Positions 1-9,729 are shown, counted from the stretch's first letter. The stretch: DNA of 64,000 bases from Gracilibacillus suaedae (GCF_017599345.1 NZ_JAGFVL010000021.1:1-64000); one strand, 5' to 3'. The notes: generated from the sequence alone by a model not told the origin. Made by a program: numbers and translations.

Positions 1-100
1 AGCGCAGTATTCTGCCGGAGCGAATGACAACACTTCTCAAAAAACAGGATAGAACAACGCAAATCCATGTCCAGTTACTGCGCAGTTTATGGATTATGTA
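1..100. repeat. Edge fragment of the GTGGGCACGG-type repeat family
   Basis: No gene is visible in the first 130 bases. Positions 1-50 (motif GCAGTATTCTGCCGGAGCG) resemble the downstream part of repeats near 22.17 kb and 42.0 kb. Positions about 63-97 match, in inverted orientation, the outer edge of the repeat at 41.72-41.76 kb (motif AATCCATGTCCA...CAGTTTATGGA). I read it as a truncated or solo end of a dispersed repeat; the rest may lie left of the window. Confidence 0.5.
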
Positions 101-129
101 AAGCATTTTTATAATTACTTTTTACCAAA

Positions 130-165
130 AAAATAACTCTTCCTAAATAGAAGAGTTATTTCTAA
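130..165 (-). terminator. Intrinsic terminator after bofA
   Basis: A 12-bp perfect stem (AAATAACTCTTC / GAAGAGTTATTT) with a 7-nt loop. Read on the minus strand it is followed by a run of T. It lies just beyond the bofA stop and probably ends the dnaX-ebfC-recR-yaaL-bofA transcript. Confidence 0.85.
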
Positions 166-176
166 TATTCATATGA

Positions 177-437
177 TTAAATGACAAAAACACTGATAGC
201 AGTTAAACAAGCAATGCCTGGAATGCCTAGCATGCCGACAATCACCGCTGTAAATACATTGATAGGTATATGCAATCCAAAAGATGCACCAAACAAGTTA
301 AAGAAGAACAGAAATAAGACACCAACCGTAACTTTCATCACAACTTGCCCACTACCTTTAACGAAATTCACCGGAATTCCTTTCGTTAGCAAAATGACAA
401 TTAATACTACTATCCCTGCTATAATCCACCAATTCAT
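177..437 (-). CDS. bofA: Pro-sigma-K processing inhibitor BofA
   Basis: An 86-residue hydrophobic protein with an N-terminal membrane segment (about residues 3-18) and further hydrophobic stretches, matching the BofA family in length and pattern (GIPVN motif, C-terminal GIPG...T). Known of the family: in the outer forespore membrane of B. subtilis BofA holds the SpoIVFB protease inactive, so sigma-K is activated only after the forespore signal. It is the last gene of the dnaX-ebfC-recR-yaaL-bofA group, as in B. subtilis. Its presence implies an endospore-forming organism. Confidence 0.9.
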   Translation of the reverse strand: MNWWIIAGIVVLIVILLTKGIPVNFVKGSGQVVMKVTVGVLFLFFFNLFGASFGLHIPINVFTAVIVGMLGIPGIACLTAISVFVI

Positions 438-508
438 ATACTTGTCCCCTTTTACATATAAAATATTACTCTATCTATATGAAGGGAAAACGAGAAATAG
501 AAGAAAAA

Positions 509-733
509 CTACTTAATAGCAGATAAATTTCGTACTTTAGCTTCTCTTAGTAAATAAAAGTATTTTGCCTTTGTCATTGCTAAATCGAATTGACCGTGTT
601 CACTCGGCTCAATGCTTCGATTCAAAATATCCTCTAAATAATTCCATTCCTTTTTTAAATGAAATATTTTATCTAAAAATTCTTGATCTAGTTCTGCTTT
701 TTTTATTTTTTTGGAACGAAACATATGCTTCAC
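509..733 (-). CDS. yaaL: YaaL family protein (DUF2508)
   Basis: A 74-residue basic/acidic helical protein with a lysine-rich N-terminus and no membrane segment. Its size and its position between recR and bofA match YaaL (DUF2508) of Bacillus. No biochemical function is established for the family and none can be read from the sequence. The start follows recR by 6 nt, so translation is probably coupled. Confidence 0.85.
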   Translation of the reverse strand: MKHMFRSKKIKKAELDQEFLDKIFHLKKEWNYLEDILNRSIEPSEHGQFDLAMTKAKYFYLLREAKVRNLSAIK

Positions 734-739
734 CTACTA

Positions 740-1336
740 TTACACTTCTCTTCTGCCTTCTAATGCTTTGGAGAGTGTTACCTCATCGGCATACTCTAAA
801 TCTCCTCCCATTGGCAGACCATGAGCAATTCGTGTAGTTTTTATACCTGAAGGCTTCACCAATCTTGAGATATACATCGCAGTTGCTTCACCTTCAATAT
901 TAGGGTTTGTTGCTAAAATTAATTCTTTTATTCCTTCATCTTTCAAACGGTTAATCAATGATGGTACATTAATATCTTCTGGTCCAATCCCATCCATTGG
1001 AGATATTGCACCATGTAAGACATGATACTTACCATTGAATTCTTTCATTTTTTCCATTGCAATGACATCTTTTGGATCTTGCACAACACATATTAATGAT
1101 TGATCACGCATGTCATCCTGGCAAATTGCACACGGGTCCTGATCCGTAATATGCCCACATGTACTGCAATGTGTCAATTCACGTTTGGCGTTGGCGAGCG
1201 CTTTTGCAAAGTCCAATACATCATCTTCCTTCATATTTAAGACAAAAAAAGCCAGGCGAACGGCAGTTTTTGGACCGATTCCTGGCAGTTTGGTAAAGCT
1301 GTCAATCAGCTTTGATATCGGTTCGGGATAATACAT
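740..1336 (-). CDS. recR: Recombination mediator RecR
   Basis: 198 residues, the same length as B. subtilis RecR. A helix-hairpin-helix region (LPGIGPKTA, residues 18-26) precedes a four-cysteine zinc motif (C57, C60, C69, C72) and a Toprim domain beginning near residue 83 (VVQDPKDV). RecR works with RecF and RecO to load RecA on SSB-coated gaps; recF is also in this window. It follows ebfC by 10 nt. Confidence 0.97.
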   Translation of the reverse strand: MYYPEPISKLIDSFTKLPGIGPKTAVRLAFFVLNMKEDDVLDFAKALANAKRELTHCSTCGHITDQDPCAICQDDMRDQSLICVVQDPKDVIAMEKMKEFNGKYHVLHGAISPMDGIGPEDINVPSLINRLKDEGIKELILATNPNIEGEATAMYISRLVKPSGIKTTRIAHGLPMGGDLEYADEVTLSKALEGRREV

Positions 1337-1346
1337 GAGAACCCTC

Positions 1347-1670
1347 CTAGAACATTCCTCCAGGTAAATTTAATCCTTTAGTAAATTTGCCCATCGTATC
1401 ATTCGTTTTATCTTCTACCTCTTTAAGTACTTCATTTGTCGCTGCTAAAATAAGGTCTTGCAGCATGTCGATATCATCTGGATCTACTACTTCTTCATTG
1501 ATTTCAATATCTGTAATTTCCTTCTTTCCGTTCGCTACTACTTTTACCATTCCACCACCAGCAGTAGCTTCAAACGTCATTTCCTGTAACTCTTCTTGAG
1601 CTTTCATCATATCCTTTTGCATTTTCTGCATTTGTTTCATCATTTTATTCATGTTTCCTCCACCACGCAT
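1347..1670 (-). CDS. ebfC: Nucleoid-associated protein EbfC/YaaK
   Basis: 107 residues, matching the YbaB/EbfC family in length, with a methionine/glutamine-rich helical N-terminus ([12 protein letters not shown]) and the conserved [11 protein letters not shown] segment. Family members are small dimeric DNA-binding proteins. The start at 1670 has GGAGGG seven bases upstream and gives the same MRGG beginning as B. subtilis YaaK. An internal ATG at 1652 also has a ribosome-binding-like sequence but is less likely. Confidence 0.93.
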   Translation of the reverse strand: MRGGGNMNKMMKQMQKMQKDMMKAQEELQEMTFEATAGGGMVKVVANGKKEITDIEINEEVVDPDDIDMLQDLILAATNEVLKEVEDKTNDTMGKFTKGLNLPGGMF

Positions 1671-1699
1671 GGAAAACCCTCCTAATAAAGATCTATTTT

Positions 1700-3406
1700 T
1701 TAATCATGTATTTCTAATAAGTCATCACCGACTAACTCTCTGGCAGCATCTACTACCGGATCTCCTTCTTCTGCTGATGAAGAGGTATCCGATTCATCCG
1801 AACCATCATCTTGTTGTTTTTGTTTACGAACATATTCTTCACGTAAACTAGTCCAATCAGCTTCTGGAATCGGAATAAAAGATACATTCTGACCAATAGT
1901 CTCAGATAACATTAATTCTATCGTTTGTTTATGCTCTAATGCAAGTGAACAGTGAATTTCATATCGAAAAGCGATAATAATTATTTCTTCTGACGCTGCA
2001 CTCGGCTTACTATTTTGAATAGTCGCATGTGCTGGAGCACTTTGTTTCTTTAGAGCATCCATAAAAGCTGGCCATTGTGTTCGAACTTTTTGAATCGCAG
2101 CCTTAGAAGCGTCATTCAGAACATGCCTAATTCTGTCATAAGGTACTTTATAACCGTTACGATTCGTTGGTGTACTTCGTTTCGGTGCAGGCTGCTTTCT
2201 TTCCGTTGGCGCAGCTTGACTCGGTTGTTTCTGAATATCCATCAATTGCTGTTCTAACTTTCGAATTTTTTCGTTTAACTGCTCTACCGCAGGCATAGAA
2301 GCTACATCTGCTATTGCACCAGTTCCTTGATTACAAATTTTTAATACAGCTACCTCGATAAAAACTTTCGGACTATTGGTCCACTTAATTTCCTGCTGAC
2401 ACTGATTCAATTCTTTAATCGCCATTTGAATCCATTCCGCATCAAGCTTTTCGGCTAATTCTTTAAACGCCTCATCAACTATTGCTCGCTCCAGAACATT
2501 TTCGAGGGAGGGAGCAGTCTGATATAGCAAAATATCACGCAAATAATAGATGAGATCAAAAACAAAACGACCAGGATCCTTACCTTCCTGGATCATCCCG
2601 TCAATCTCCAGTAATGTTGCTTTCACTTCATTTGTATGCATTGCACTGACTACTTTTGCCAGTTTAGCTTGCGAAACAGAGCCTGTGACAGCGAGTACAT
2701 CTTCAATGGTTACTTGATCTTCACTGTATGAAATAGCTTGATCTAATAAACTTAATGCATCACGCATACCACCTTCAGCCGATAGCGCAACCGCCTCTAA
2801 TGCTTCATCAGTCACAGCAATTTGTTCAGCTTCGATAATCTTCTTCATACGATCAACCATAGCTGATTGCGCAATTCGTTTAAAATCGAATCGTTGACAC
2901 CTTGAGATAATCGTCAATGGAATCTTATGCGGCTCCGTTGTTGCTAAAACAAAGATAACATGTTTAGGTGGTTCTTCTAATGTTTTTAACAATGCATTAA
3001 ATGCACCAATTGATAACATATGAACTTCATCGATAATATAGACTTTATACGCTACCGCACTCGGTGCATATTTTACTTTGTCACGAATATCCCGAATCTG
3101 TTCAACGCCATTATTAGAAGCAGCATCAATTTCTACCACATCTGAAATCGAGCCATCCTGAATCCCGATACATGCATCACATTGATTGCACGGCTCTAAA
3201 GAAGGCCCATTCTGACAGTTAACAGCTTTGGCAAATATCTTAGCTGCACTTGTTTTTCCCGTACCTCGGGGACCTGAAAAAAGGTAAGCATGGGTAAACT
3301 TATCTTGCATGATCGCATTTTGCAAGGTACGTGTAATATGTACTTGTCCTACTACATCATCGAAATTCTTTGGACGCCAGACACGATATAATGCTTGATA
3401 GCCCAT
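1700..3406 (-). CDS. dnaX: DNA polymerase III subunits gamma/tau
   Basis: 568 residues, close to B. subtilis DnaX (about 560). The AAA+ core has a P-loop at residues 45-52 (GPRGTGKT), a zinc motif (C64, C73, C76, C79), a Walker B DEVH at 126-129, and SRC sensor sequence in the RCQRFDF segment. A low-complexity linker rich in Q, P and S (about residues 390-420) leads to the tau C-terminal domain that contacts polymerase. The protein is the clamp-loader motor at the replication fork. The product continues without an obvious programmed frameshift. It heads the ebfC-recR-yaaL-bofA group. Confidence 0.97.
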   Translation of the reverse strand: MGYQALYRVWRPKNFDDVVGQVHITRTLQNAIMQDKFTHAYLFSGPRGTGKTSAAKIFAKAVNCQNGPSLEPCNQCDACIGIQDGSISDVVEIDAASNNGVEQIRDIRDKVKYAPSAVAYKVYIIDEVHMLSIGAFNALLKTLEEPPKHVIFVLATTEPHKIPLTIISRCQRFDFKRIAQSAMVDRMKKIIEAEQIAVTDEALEAVALSAEGGMRDALSLLDQAISYSEDQVTIEDVLAVTGSVSQAKLAKVVSAMHTNEVKATLLEIDGMIQEGKDPGRFVFDLIYYLRDILLYQTAPSLENVLERAIVDEAFKELAEKLDAEWIQMAIKELNQCQQEIKWTNSPKVFIEVAVLKICNQGTGAIADVASMPAVEQLNEKIRKLEQQLMDIQKQPSQAAPTERKQPAPKRSTPTNRNGYKVPYDRIRHVLNDASKAAIQKVRTQWPAFMDALKKQSAPAHATIQNSKPSAASEEIIIIAFRYEIHCSLALEHKQTIELMLSETIGQNVSFIPIPEADWTSLREEYVRKQKQQDDGSDESDTSSSAEEGDPVVDAARELVGDDLLEIHD

Positions 3407-3753
3407 AATTGATCCCCTTTACTAATAATCATCAATTTCTTTCTCATTTTATTGTATCAAATCCAAGCATGAAAAACGAGTAATATTTAAGTGGTAAACG
3501 CATTGTCTATAACATTGCTACTTTTCCATCATAGTTTTAAATATAAAGAAAAACTGGGCAACCCAACCAGTTCTTATCACTAAATACTAAGTAGATGTGC
3601 GATTGCTTTGGCAGTAATAATGAATCATTGCGAGAATATGCAACATTTCAAAATTACCACATCGAGTTATTGGACTTCATGCCCCCTATACACAACTATT
3701 TCACTAGGTGCTTTACTAATTAATGGCAAAGTTTATATGCTTTATTTATAACA
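3407..3753. other. Gap between dnaX and the SRP RNA terminator
   Basis: About 350 bases without a credible protein gene. On the minus strand the segment 3750-3580 lies between two terminators (SRP RNA's at 3754-3782 and another at 3546-3579). Its last ~80 bases resemble 25581-25665 (shared AATCGCA, ATCTA, AGTAT and TGATAAG words at similar spacing), so this is a small dispersed terminator-containing repeat or the 3' part of a short RNA. The dnaX promoter must lie between 3407 and 3545. Confidence 0.5.
3546..3579 (-). terminator. Intrinsic terminator upstream of dnaX
   Basis: On the minus strand an AACTGG.../...CCCAGTT hairpin is followed by TTTTTCTTT. It isolates dnaX from SRP RNA transcription. 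The sequence before it (GTGATAAG) recurs at other minus-strand terminators in this window. Confidence 0.75.
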
Positions 3754-3782
3754 AAAACCTCTTGTATGCATACAAGAGGTTG
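3754..3782 (-). terminator. SRP RNA terminator
   Basis: A perfect palindrome (CCTCTTGTATG / CATACAAGAGG) followed on the minus strand by TTTTTGTT, 15-40 bases beyond the SRP RNA 3' end. Confidence 0.85.
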
Positions 3783-3796
3783 GATCTTTATATTTA

Positions 3797-4068
3797 ACGC
3801 CGTGCACCAAGCTTCGATGACATCACCTCAAGCGTTACTCAAGTTGATAGCTCGACCCAGGCTTCCCTGCGGCACACAGGAGAATTCGCTTAATGCTGCT
3901 TCCTTCCGGACCTGACATGGTTCACGAGTTCCTGTTGCGCAGGACCCGAGTGTCAACACTACTCCCTTAAGGCAGACCTTAAAGTGATGGCACCTCAGCA
4001 AGGTATTCAGTCTCGCTATAGCGGATTGCGAGTACAGGGCACCGCTACCTCCCCACCTAGCACGGCAA
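3797..4068 (-). ncRNA. ffs: Signal recognition particle RNA (large Bacillus type, scRNA)
   Basis: About 270 nt. The minus strand carries the 5' Alu-domain sequence GTGCTAGGTGGGGAGGTAGC, the S-domain tetraloop region GTCAGGTCCGGAAGGAAGCA, and a 3' end GGTGCACGG that pairs back toward the 5' end. These match the roughly 271-nt scRNA of B. subtilis. With Ffh it forms the SRP that targets membrane and secreted proteins. As in B. subtilis it lies immediately upstream of dnaX. Exact ends are estimated within about 5 nt. Confidence 0.97.
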
Positions 4069-4203
4069 GTTTGCAAACATATTCAATTGCGCTCAAGTTA
4101 AAAGCGCAAATATTAGTATAACCTTTTTTTATAGAAAATGCAATCAAAAACAGCATCCAATTCCTTCCACTTTGACTTAGGTTACCGCGTTTACTCTTTC
4201 CAC

Positions 4204-4815
4204 TTACTGAAATATCTTCACAAACACTCGTAATGTTAGCCACATCCAAATCAGCGCCAGTAAACTAAAGGTAAAAAAAACTAAAAGCACTGGAAATTCC
4301 AATGAAAAAAACATAGTGGAAAACATGAGTAACATGATTGTAATCGTAATATGGATTTTTGATATTCCAATAATTAAGGCATTTTTTAATTGTTGAATGA
4401 CAGAAGCATAATTATGAACAATAAGCGGAAATGCCCAGATTACCATAGTGAAATAGAGAAATAAAAGGAAATAGAAGATAAATGGAACAACAAATAGTAT
4501 CTCTTCCTGCGAACTGTTTATGACCTGAAAATTTAAATAGAACAAAAGGCCAATAATTGCAAGAATCCATCCGATCATATTCGCGTACTTAAATTCATCT
4601 TTGTACACCTTTTTAAAGGTCGACCAAATATGGATATCCCTGTCACCCATTAACCACTTTCTAACTACTCCAAGTGCAGCAGCTGTTGCTGGAAACACAC
4701 CGAAAACACCTAATCCTATTAAGGTAAAAGCTATCCAAAGTATATTTAATAATGCTAATTTAGTTGTCCATACAAATACTTTATCTAGTGTGGTTGTAAT
4801 ATTTTTTCCGTTCAT
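4204..4815 (-). CDS. YesL-like DUF624 membrane protein
   Basis: 203 residues with about five hydrophobic segments (near 20-45, 85-105, 110-140, 150-175, 178-200) and the conserved early sequence PATAAALGVVRKW. This matches DUF624/YesL, a family of unknown biochemical role that commonly accompanies sugar ABC importers in Bacilli. Here it follows the second permease gene by 114 bases, with a terminator between. It is therefore either expressed by readthrough or from its own promoter; a TATAAT lies at 4863-4868 on the minus strand but no convincing -35 does. Confidence 0.85.
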   Translation of the reverse strand: MNGKNITTTLDKVFVWTTKLALLNILWIAFTLIGLGVFGVFPATAAALGVVRKWLMGDRDIHIWSTFKKVYKDEFKYANMIGWILAIIGLLFYLNFQVINSSQEEILFVVPFIFYFLLFLYFTMVIWAFPLIVHNYASVIQQLKNALIIGISKIHITITIMLLMFSTMFFSLEFPVLLVFFTFSLLALIWMWLTLRVFVKIFQ

Positions 4816-4873
4816 TATTTAAGCCATCCTTCTGCACTTTTCTACTATCTGATTTTACTACTATTATAACACG

Positions 4874-4912
4874 AAAAAAAAGCCATAGTCTTCGTAACAT
4901 ACTATGGCTTTC
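4874..4912 (-). terminator. Terminator between permease 2 and the DUF624 gene
   Basis: The AAGCCATAGT / ACTATGGCTT stem is followed on the minus strand by eight T. It follows the sugar permease stop codon (4930) and precedes the DUF624 gene, so it may limit expression of the latter. Confidence 0.85.
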
Positions 4913-4929
4913 AACTAGTAGACAATCTG

Positions 4930-5772
4930 TTATCCTTTTACACCGCCAGACGTTAACCCTGCAACAAAGTAACGTTGGAAGAAGATAAACAGAATAACGA
5001 TTGGAATAATCGTTAAAACAGATCCTGCAATTAAGATATCATAGTTATTTCCATATGGTGTTAGTAGTGTTGCTAACCCGATCGGAAGTGTAAACATATC
5101 ATTTGACCGCAATACTAGCAATGGCCATAAGAAGTTGTTCCAACTAGCTAACCCTTGCAAAATCGCCATCGCTGCCAGTGAAGGTCCCATTAACGGAAGC
5201 ATAATTTTAAAGTATATACCGTATTCCGTACTTCCATCTATTCTCGCTGCATCCATCAGCGCTGTTGGTAGACCTGTAGCATATTGTCGGAAAAAGAATA
5301 CTGCGACTGGTGCGACTATTAATGGAAGAACTACCGCAAAATAGCTATCAACTAAATTTGCACCTACCATCATTTGATATAAAGGAAGCATTAGTATTTC
5401 AAACGGAATCATTAAGATCAATAATACTAATACAAAGAACAAATTTCTTCCTTTAAAATTGTAAACAGCTAAAGCATAGCCAACCATCGATGAAAAGAAT
5501 AAAGATAATACGATGGTTAACGCTGAAATAATTAAACTGTTACCATACCAGCTCCAATAAGAAGCAGCTTGTTGGAAAATATACATATAGTTATCCATGT
5601 TTAATAGACTAAAATCGATACTAAACGTAATGCCATCTCGCATTAGATCTGATGATGGTCGAAAAGACGAAATCAACAATCCAATAATCGGAAATAATAT
5701 GATTAATGAGATGAGCGCAAACCCAACAGTGGCTACCCACGTCAACCCACTATTTTTCTTGTTGGTATTCAT
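4930..5772 (-). CDS. Carbohydrate ABC transporter permease (MalG/AraQ type)
   Basis: 280 residues, six predicted membrane segments, and the cytoplasmic EAA loop (DAARIDGSTEYGIYFKIMLP, residues about 180-200) that docks the ATPase. It is a family-1 carbohydrate importer inner-membrane subunit. It begins directly after the stop of the other permease gene, so the two are translationally coupled. No ATPase gene is present; in Bacillus a shared MsmX-like ATPase commonly serves such importers. The substrate cannot be told from the sequence. Confidence 0.93.
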   Translation of the reverse strand: MNTNKKNSGLTWVATVGFALISLIILFPIIGLLISSFRPSSDLMRDGITFSIDFSLLNMDNYMYIFQQAASYWSWYGNSLIISALTIVLSLFFSSMVGYALAVYNFKGRNLFFVLVLLILMIPFEILMLPLYQMMVGANLVDSYFAVVLPLIVAPVAVFFFRQYATGLPTALMDAARIDGSTEYGIYFKIMLPLMGPSLAAMAILQGLASWNNFLWPLLVLRSNDMFTLPIGLATLLTPYGNNYDILIAGSVLTIIPIVILFIFFQRYFVAGLTSGGVKG

Positions 5773-6729
5773 TTATTCATCACCTCGTTTGAACGTACCT
5801 GTTGCTATTAAGTTAATAATACTAATAACAAAGATTATCAGCATGAGGACAACCCCGATAGCAGAACCGAATCCCATATCGTTTTGCCCGATCCCTTGTT
5901 GATAGATGTAACCTACTACCGTTAAACCGATATTTCCTGGAGAACTTGTTTCCCAGAAGACAAAACTTTCTTCAAACATTCTAAATCCATTGATGATCGT
6001 AATTGTACTTACAAATATCGTAATCGGTTTTAAATGTGGAATGGTAATATATCTTAATTTCTGGAAAGCACTAGCACCATCAATATCCGCTGCTTCGTAC
6101 AATTCATCGGATATATTTTGAAGCTGTGCTAAGAAATATAAGACATTTACACCAATCCAGCGCCATGAAGCTAAGATCACCATTAGGAACATAGCGGACC
6201 AGGCATTGTAGCGCCAGTCAATCGATTCCATCCCTAAAAAGTTTACAATTTGATTAGCTACAGAAGAATCTGCCTCACTAAACATTAACCTGAAAATCAT
6301 ACCACCAACAATTGTAGAAGTTAAAGCTGGGATGAAAATAGAGGCTCTAAAAAGAGTTTTGAATTTTACTAATTTAGAGTTTAGCAATATCGCTAAAAGC
6401 ATCGGAATAAGCGTTAAGATAATAACGGTCAGTATAACATAGATCGTTGTATTGGATAACGCTTTATAGAAATTAGGGTTAAATACCCGTTCATAGTTTT
6501 TTAGCCCAATAAATTCAACTTGTCCTGGCAAGATACTTTGAAAACTCATGATGATCCCGTGAATTGCAGGATAAAGCGTTAAGATTAAAAAAGATAAAAT
6601 AAATGGTGAAACAAAAATATAGGGAACTACTTTTTTTGAATTTAAGAATCTTAAAAATTTGTTCGGTTCTTTATATGCTGTTTTTTCTATGCTAGCACTT
6701 GTATTAGATCCTTGACTTGGAGAGGACAC
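5773..6729 (-). CDS. Sugar ABC transporter permease (MalF/AraP/LplB type)
   Basis: 318 residues: a roughly 35-residue polar N-terminus, then six membrane segments and the EAA loop (EAADIDGASAFQKLRYITIP, about residues 215-235). It pairs with the adjacent downstream permease to form the membrane channel. It follows the binding-protein gene by 73 bases that hold a stable hairpin. Upstream AGGAGG-like sequence precedes the ATG. Confidence 0.93.
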   Translation of the reverse strand: MSSPSQGSNTSASIEKTAYKEPNKFLRFLNSKKVVPYIFVSPFILSFLILTLYPAIHGIIMSFQSILPGQVEFIGLKNYERVFNPNFYKALSNTTIYVILTVIILTLIPMLLAILLNSKLVKFKTLFRASIFIPALTSTIVGGMIFRLMFSEADSSVANQIVNFLGMESIDWRYNAWSAMFLMVILASWRWIGVNVLYFLAQLQNISDELYEAADIDGASAFQKLRYITIPHLKPITIFVSTITIINGFRMFEESFVFWETSSPGNIGLTVVGYIYQQGIGQNDMGFGSAIGVVLMLIIFVISIINLIATGTFKRGDE

Positions 6730-6757
6730 GATAATACCTCCTTCTGATTTATCTAAT

Positions 6758-6787
6758 TTAGGAGACAGATTCTAACCTGTCTCCTAA
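6758..6787 (-). other. Intergenic hairpin between binding protein and permease genes
   Basis: An 11-bp perfect stem (TTAGGAGACAG / CTGTCTCCTAA) with an 8-nt loop and no T run on the minus strand. It sits where many importer operons carry a structure that stabilises the abundant binding-protein message or partly blocks transcription into the permease genes; that role is inference. Confidence 0.65.
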
Positions 6788-6802
6788 AAGGTTATTTAAA
6801 CT

Positions 6803-8146
6803 TTAATTTTCCATTTGTGATCTTACTGCTTCTGCAGCTTGTTCAAGTGCTTCTTGCGGAGTTTGAGAATCATTTCGAATCGTTTGCTGTGTTACATTCG
6901 TATGATATTCACTGATAACATCAGGTGTATTCTCCGTAAAGTTCAATTGATTGATGTCATCTCGTACTTCTAGAAGCATGTCAAAAATTCCATCTCCAAA
7001 GTAATCATAATATTTGTTATCTGCTCTTACTTCTTCACTTTCCCAAGTGTCCCAGCGTGGTGGATCAAATCCTAACACTGTCCATAGGTTAATATTTCCT
7101 TCTTCACTAAGCTTCGCATATGCTAAAAATTCTTTTGCCAGTTCCACATCTTCAGATTGATTTGTTACAACTGTACCTGTTCCACCCATACCAGCAGAGC
7201 GTTTTCCGCCTTCTTCCCATGCTGGCATCGGACGAATTGCAATTTTGCCTTCTAAATCTGGCATATTATCTAAGAATCTACCCATATACCATAATGGTGC
7301 TAAAATTGAAGCTGAGCTTCCTTCAGAGAAGTAACCGTAGAATTCCTCAGACTGGTTCATACCACCCGGTGTTACTTCAGCTATTTCATGCTTGTAAACA
7401 GCATCTTGTAAGAATTGTAGTGTATCAATATTTGTTTGGTTATCTAAGGTTAACTCGCCATTTTCATCAAATGCATCGGAATCTTGTTGCGAGATCATTG
7501 GCCACATATCCATCAACCAATCTTCTGTACCAACATTCCACATTACTGAATCCGTATTTTCAACCACTTGTTCACCAGCTGCTACGAAGTCATCCCAAGT
7601 TTCAATTGCATCAATATCTACTCCAGCTTCATCCATGATTTCTGTGTTATAGAACATTACCGTTGCACCAACATGAGTAGGTAAGCCATAGTAGTTTCCA
7701 TCTTTAGCATAGTTTTCAAATCTTGACGTTACTGCATTCTCTAATACCGGCTCTACATATTCATTCAATGGCTCTAACTGAACTTCCCCTTGTAAATAGT
7801 TCGGAAATTGCCCAATCTCGATATCAGCAATGTCCGGACCACCTTGCCCTGATTGAATCGCTAACAATAAATTATTGTGCATTTGCTCAAACGGATACGT
7901 CTCAGCCACTAATTTAATCGCTCGATCTGGATTCTCTTCATTCCATCGCTCTGCTGCATCTCGATATAGATCAACGTGTTGCCCAACAAATGTCCAAAAT
8001 GTCAGTTCTGTTGCATCTTCAATATCCTCACCAATTACTTCTACTTCTTCCGCTTCACCAGAGGAGTCACCATCTCCGCCTCCCCCGCAAGCTACTAAAG
8101 CTACTGACAATAAACCCAAAATTAAAATGAGTAAACTCTTTTTCAT
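6803..8146 (-). CDS. Extracellular sugar-binding lipoprotein of an ABC importer
   Basis: 447 residues from the ATG at 8146, chosen because AGGGGG lies eight bases upstream and it gives a clean lipoprotein signal peptide (KKSLLILIL... LVAC, lipid-modified C20). A glycine/acid-rich linker (about 21-40) leads into a family-1 solute-binding fold (TFWTF at the first strand). The long, acidic, tryptophan-rich mature part is typical of oligosaccharide binders. It is the first gene of the importer operon; a longer start at 8212 would add an unlikely N-terminus. Confidence 0.93.
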   Translation of the reverse strand: MKKSLLILILGLLSVALVACGGGGDGDSSGEAEEVEVIGEDIEDATELTFWTFVGQHVDLYRDAAERWNEENPDRAIKLVAETYPFEQMHNNLLLAIQSGQGGPDIADIEIGQFPNYLQGEVQLEPLNEYVEPVLENAVTSRFENYAKDGNYYGLPTHVGATVMFYNTEIMDEAGVDIDAIETWDDFVAAGEQVVENTDSVMWNVGTEDWLMDMWPMISQQDSDAFDENGELTLDNQTNIDTLQFLQDAVYKHEIAEVTPGGMNQSEEFYGYFSEGSSASILAPLWYMGRFLDNMPDLEGKIAIRPMPAWEEGGKRSAGMGGTGTVVTNQSEDVELAKEFLAYAKLSEEGNINLWTVLGFDPPRWDTWESEEVRADNKYYDYFGDGIFDMLLEVRDDINQLNFTENTPDVISEYHTNVTQQTIRNDSQTPQEALEQAAEAVRSQMEN

Positions 8147-8164
8147 ATTAATACCCCCTATTTT

Positions 8165-8178
8165 ATGAAACGCTTTCA
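8165..8178 (-). promoter_or_regulatory. Possible LacI/CcpA-type operator in the importer leader
   Basis: The minus strand reads TTGAAAGCGTTTCA between the promoter and the start of the binding-protein gene. It has the TGAAA...TTTCA arms and central CG of LacI-family operators and cre sites, but the spacing is one base short of the usual 14-bp symmetric form. A roadblock site for a sugar regulator or CcpA is plausible, not proven. Confidence 0.4.
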
Positions 8179-8263
8179 AACATTGCGAAAAAATATTCTT
8201 ACTACCATGCATGATAGACTTTAAATTACTAATTTGTTATTCATAAATAACATCTTTAAATAG

Positions 8264-8292
8264 AGATTATCATTATATTAACCAGTTGTCAA
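8264..8292 (-). promoter_or_regulatory. Sigma-A promoter of the sugar importer operon
   Basis: On the minus strand TTGACA (8292-8287) is separated by 17 bases from TAATCT (8269-8264). Transcription would start near 8257, leaving a leader of about 110 bases. The rest of 8293-8592 is AT-rich with no gene visible. Confidence 0.6.
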
Positions 8293-8538
8293 TAACTACT
8301 TTAATGTTTTCATTAAATTTATACGTACATGTTAAAAGTTAGTGTATTAAAGTAATAAGACACTATTCACTTCGATAACTCAAAAGGTACACCTAATAAA
8401 TAATACCCTAGAATCATACAACTTCAATTAATGTTTTTGTTTCATTTTGATTTTTAACTATATAAAAAGGTAATTAATAAGTTACTTTAGATAATTACAC
8501 GAGAAGCTTATACTTCACAAAAAATAAATACTACATAA

Positions 8539-9102
<564 letters not shown>

Positions 9103-9141
9103 ACAAAGCATTTTTAACAAAAGAAGAACTGAGGTGTAAAC

Positions 9142-9663
9142 TTGAATAAAACAGCTGTATTAATCATTGATTTAATCAATGATTTTACATTTCATGAAGG
9201 AGAGTTACTTTTAAACAATACGCGAAAGATTTTACCGAATATTAAGAGGTTAAAGCAATACGCAAAAGAACGTCATTATCCGATCATTTATATTAATGAT
9301 CATTACGGTACATGGGAAACAGATTTCAAACAAATTGCCCATGCATGTTTATCTTCACAAAATGAAGATATCATTGAAGAAGGAATGCCAGACAAAGAAG
9401 ATTACTTTATTATGAAGCCTCAAATGTCAGGCTTTTTTCGAACACCACTACGTTCTTTATTAGAACAATTAGAAATAGGGCACTTAATGATTGCAGGCGT
9501 TGCGGGAAATATATGTGTGCTCTTTACCGCCAATGATGCTCATATGCGTGGTTATACACTACATGCTCCGGAAAATTGTGTTGCATCGAATACCGAAAGG
9601 CATAACCAAGAAGCCATTAAACTAATGGCAGAAGTATTTAATGCCGAAACGAAACCCATCTAA
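9142..9663 (+). CDS. Isochorismatase-like cysteine hydrolase (YaaI type)
   Basis: 173 residues with the family catalytic triad D10 (LIIDLINDF), K92 and C125 (GVAGNICV). The family hydrolyses vinyl ethers or amides; the substrate is unknown. It starts with TTG preceded by GAGGTG. The order tadA, this gene, yaaH corresponds to yaaJ-yaaI-yaaH in B. subtilis, so it is probably the YaaI orthologue. It lies 39 bases after tadA. Confidence 0.88.
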   Translation: MNKTAVLIIDLINDFTFHEGELLLNNTRKILPNIKRLKQYAKERHYPIIYINDHYGTWETDFKQIAHACLSSQNEDIIEEGMPDKEDYFIMKPQMSGFFRTPLRSLLEQLEIGHLMIAGVAGNICVLFTANDAHMRGYTLHAPENCVASNTERHNQEAIKLMAEVFNAETKPI

Positions 9664-9729
9664 ATATTCAAGACGCTATGTTCTATTTCTCCTTTCTTAT
9701 CATAAAGTTAAATAAAGAACTTTTTTATC

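Noticed and set aside
1700-3406. Programmed frameshift giving a short gamma form of DnaX
   Set aside because: I saw no clear slippery run with following stem in the expected region; the full-length frame is open.
3828-4249. Two open frames (82 and 77 codons) on the minus strand
   Set aside because: They lie within or run through the SRP RNA and its 5' flank, and have no protein-like composition or ribosome-binding sites.
8165-8178. A definite CcpA cre site at the sugar importer
   Set aside because: The arms match but the spacing is one base short, so it is listed only as a possible operator.
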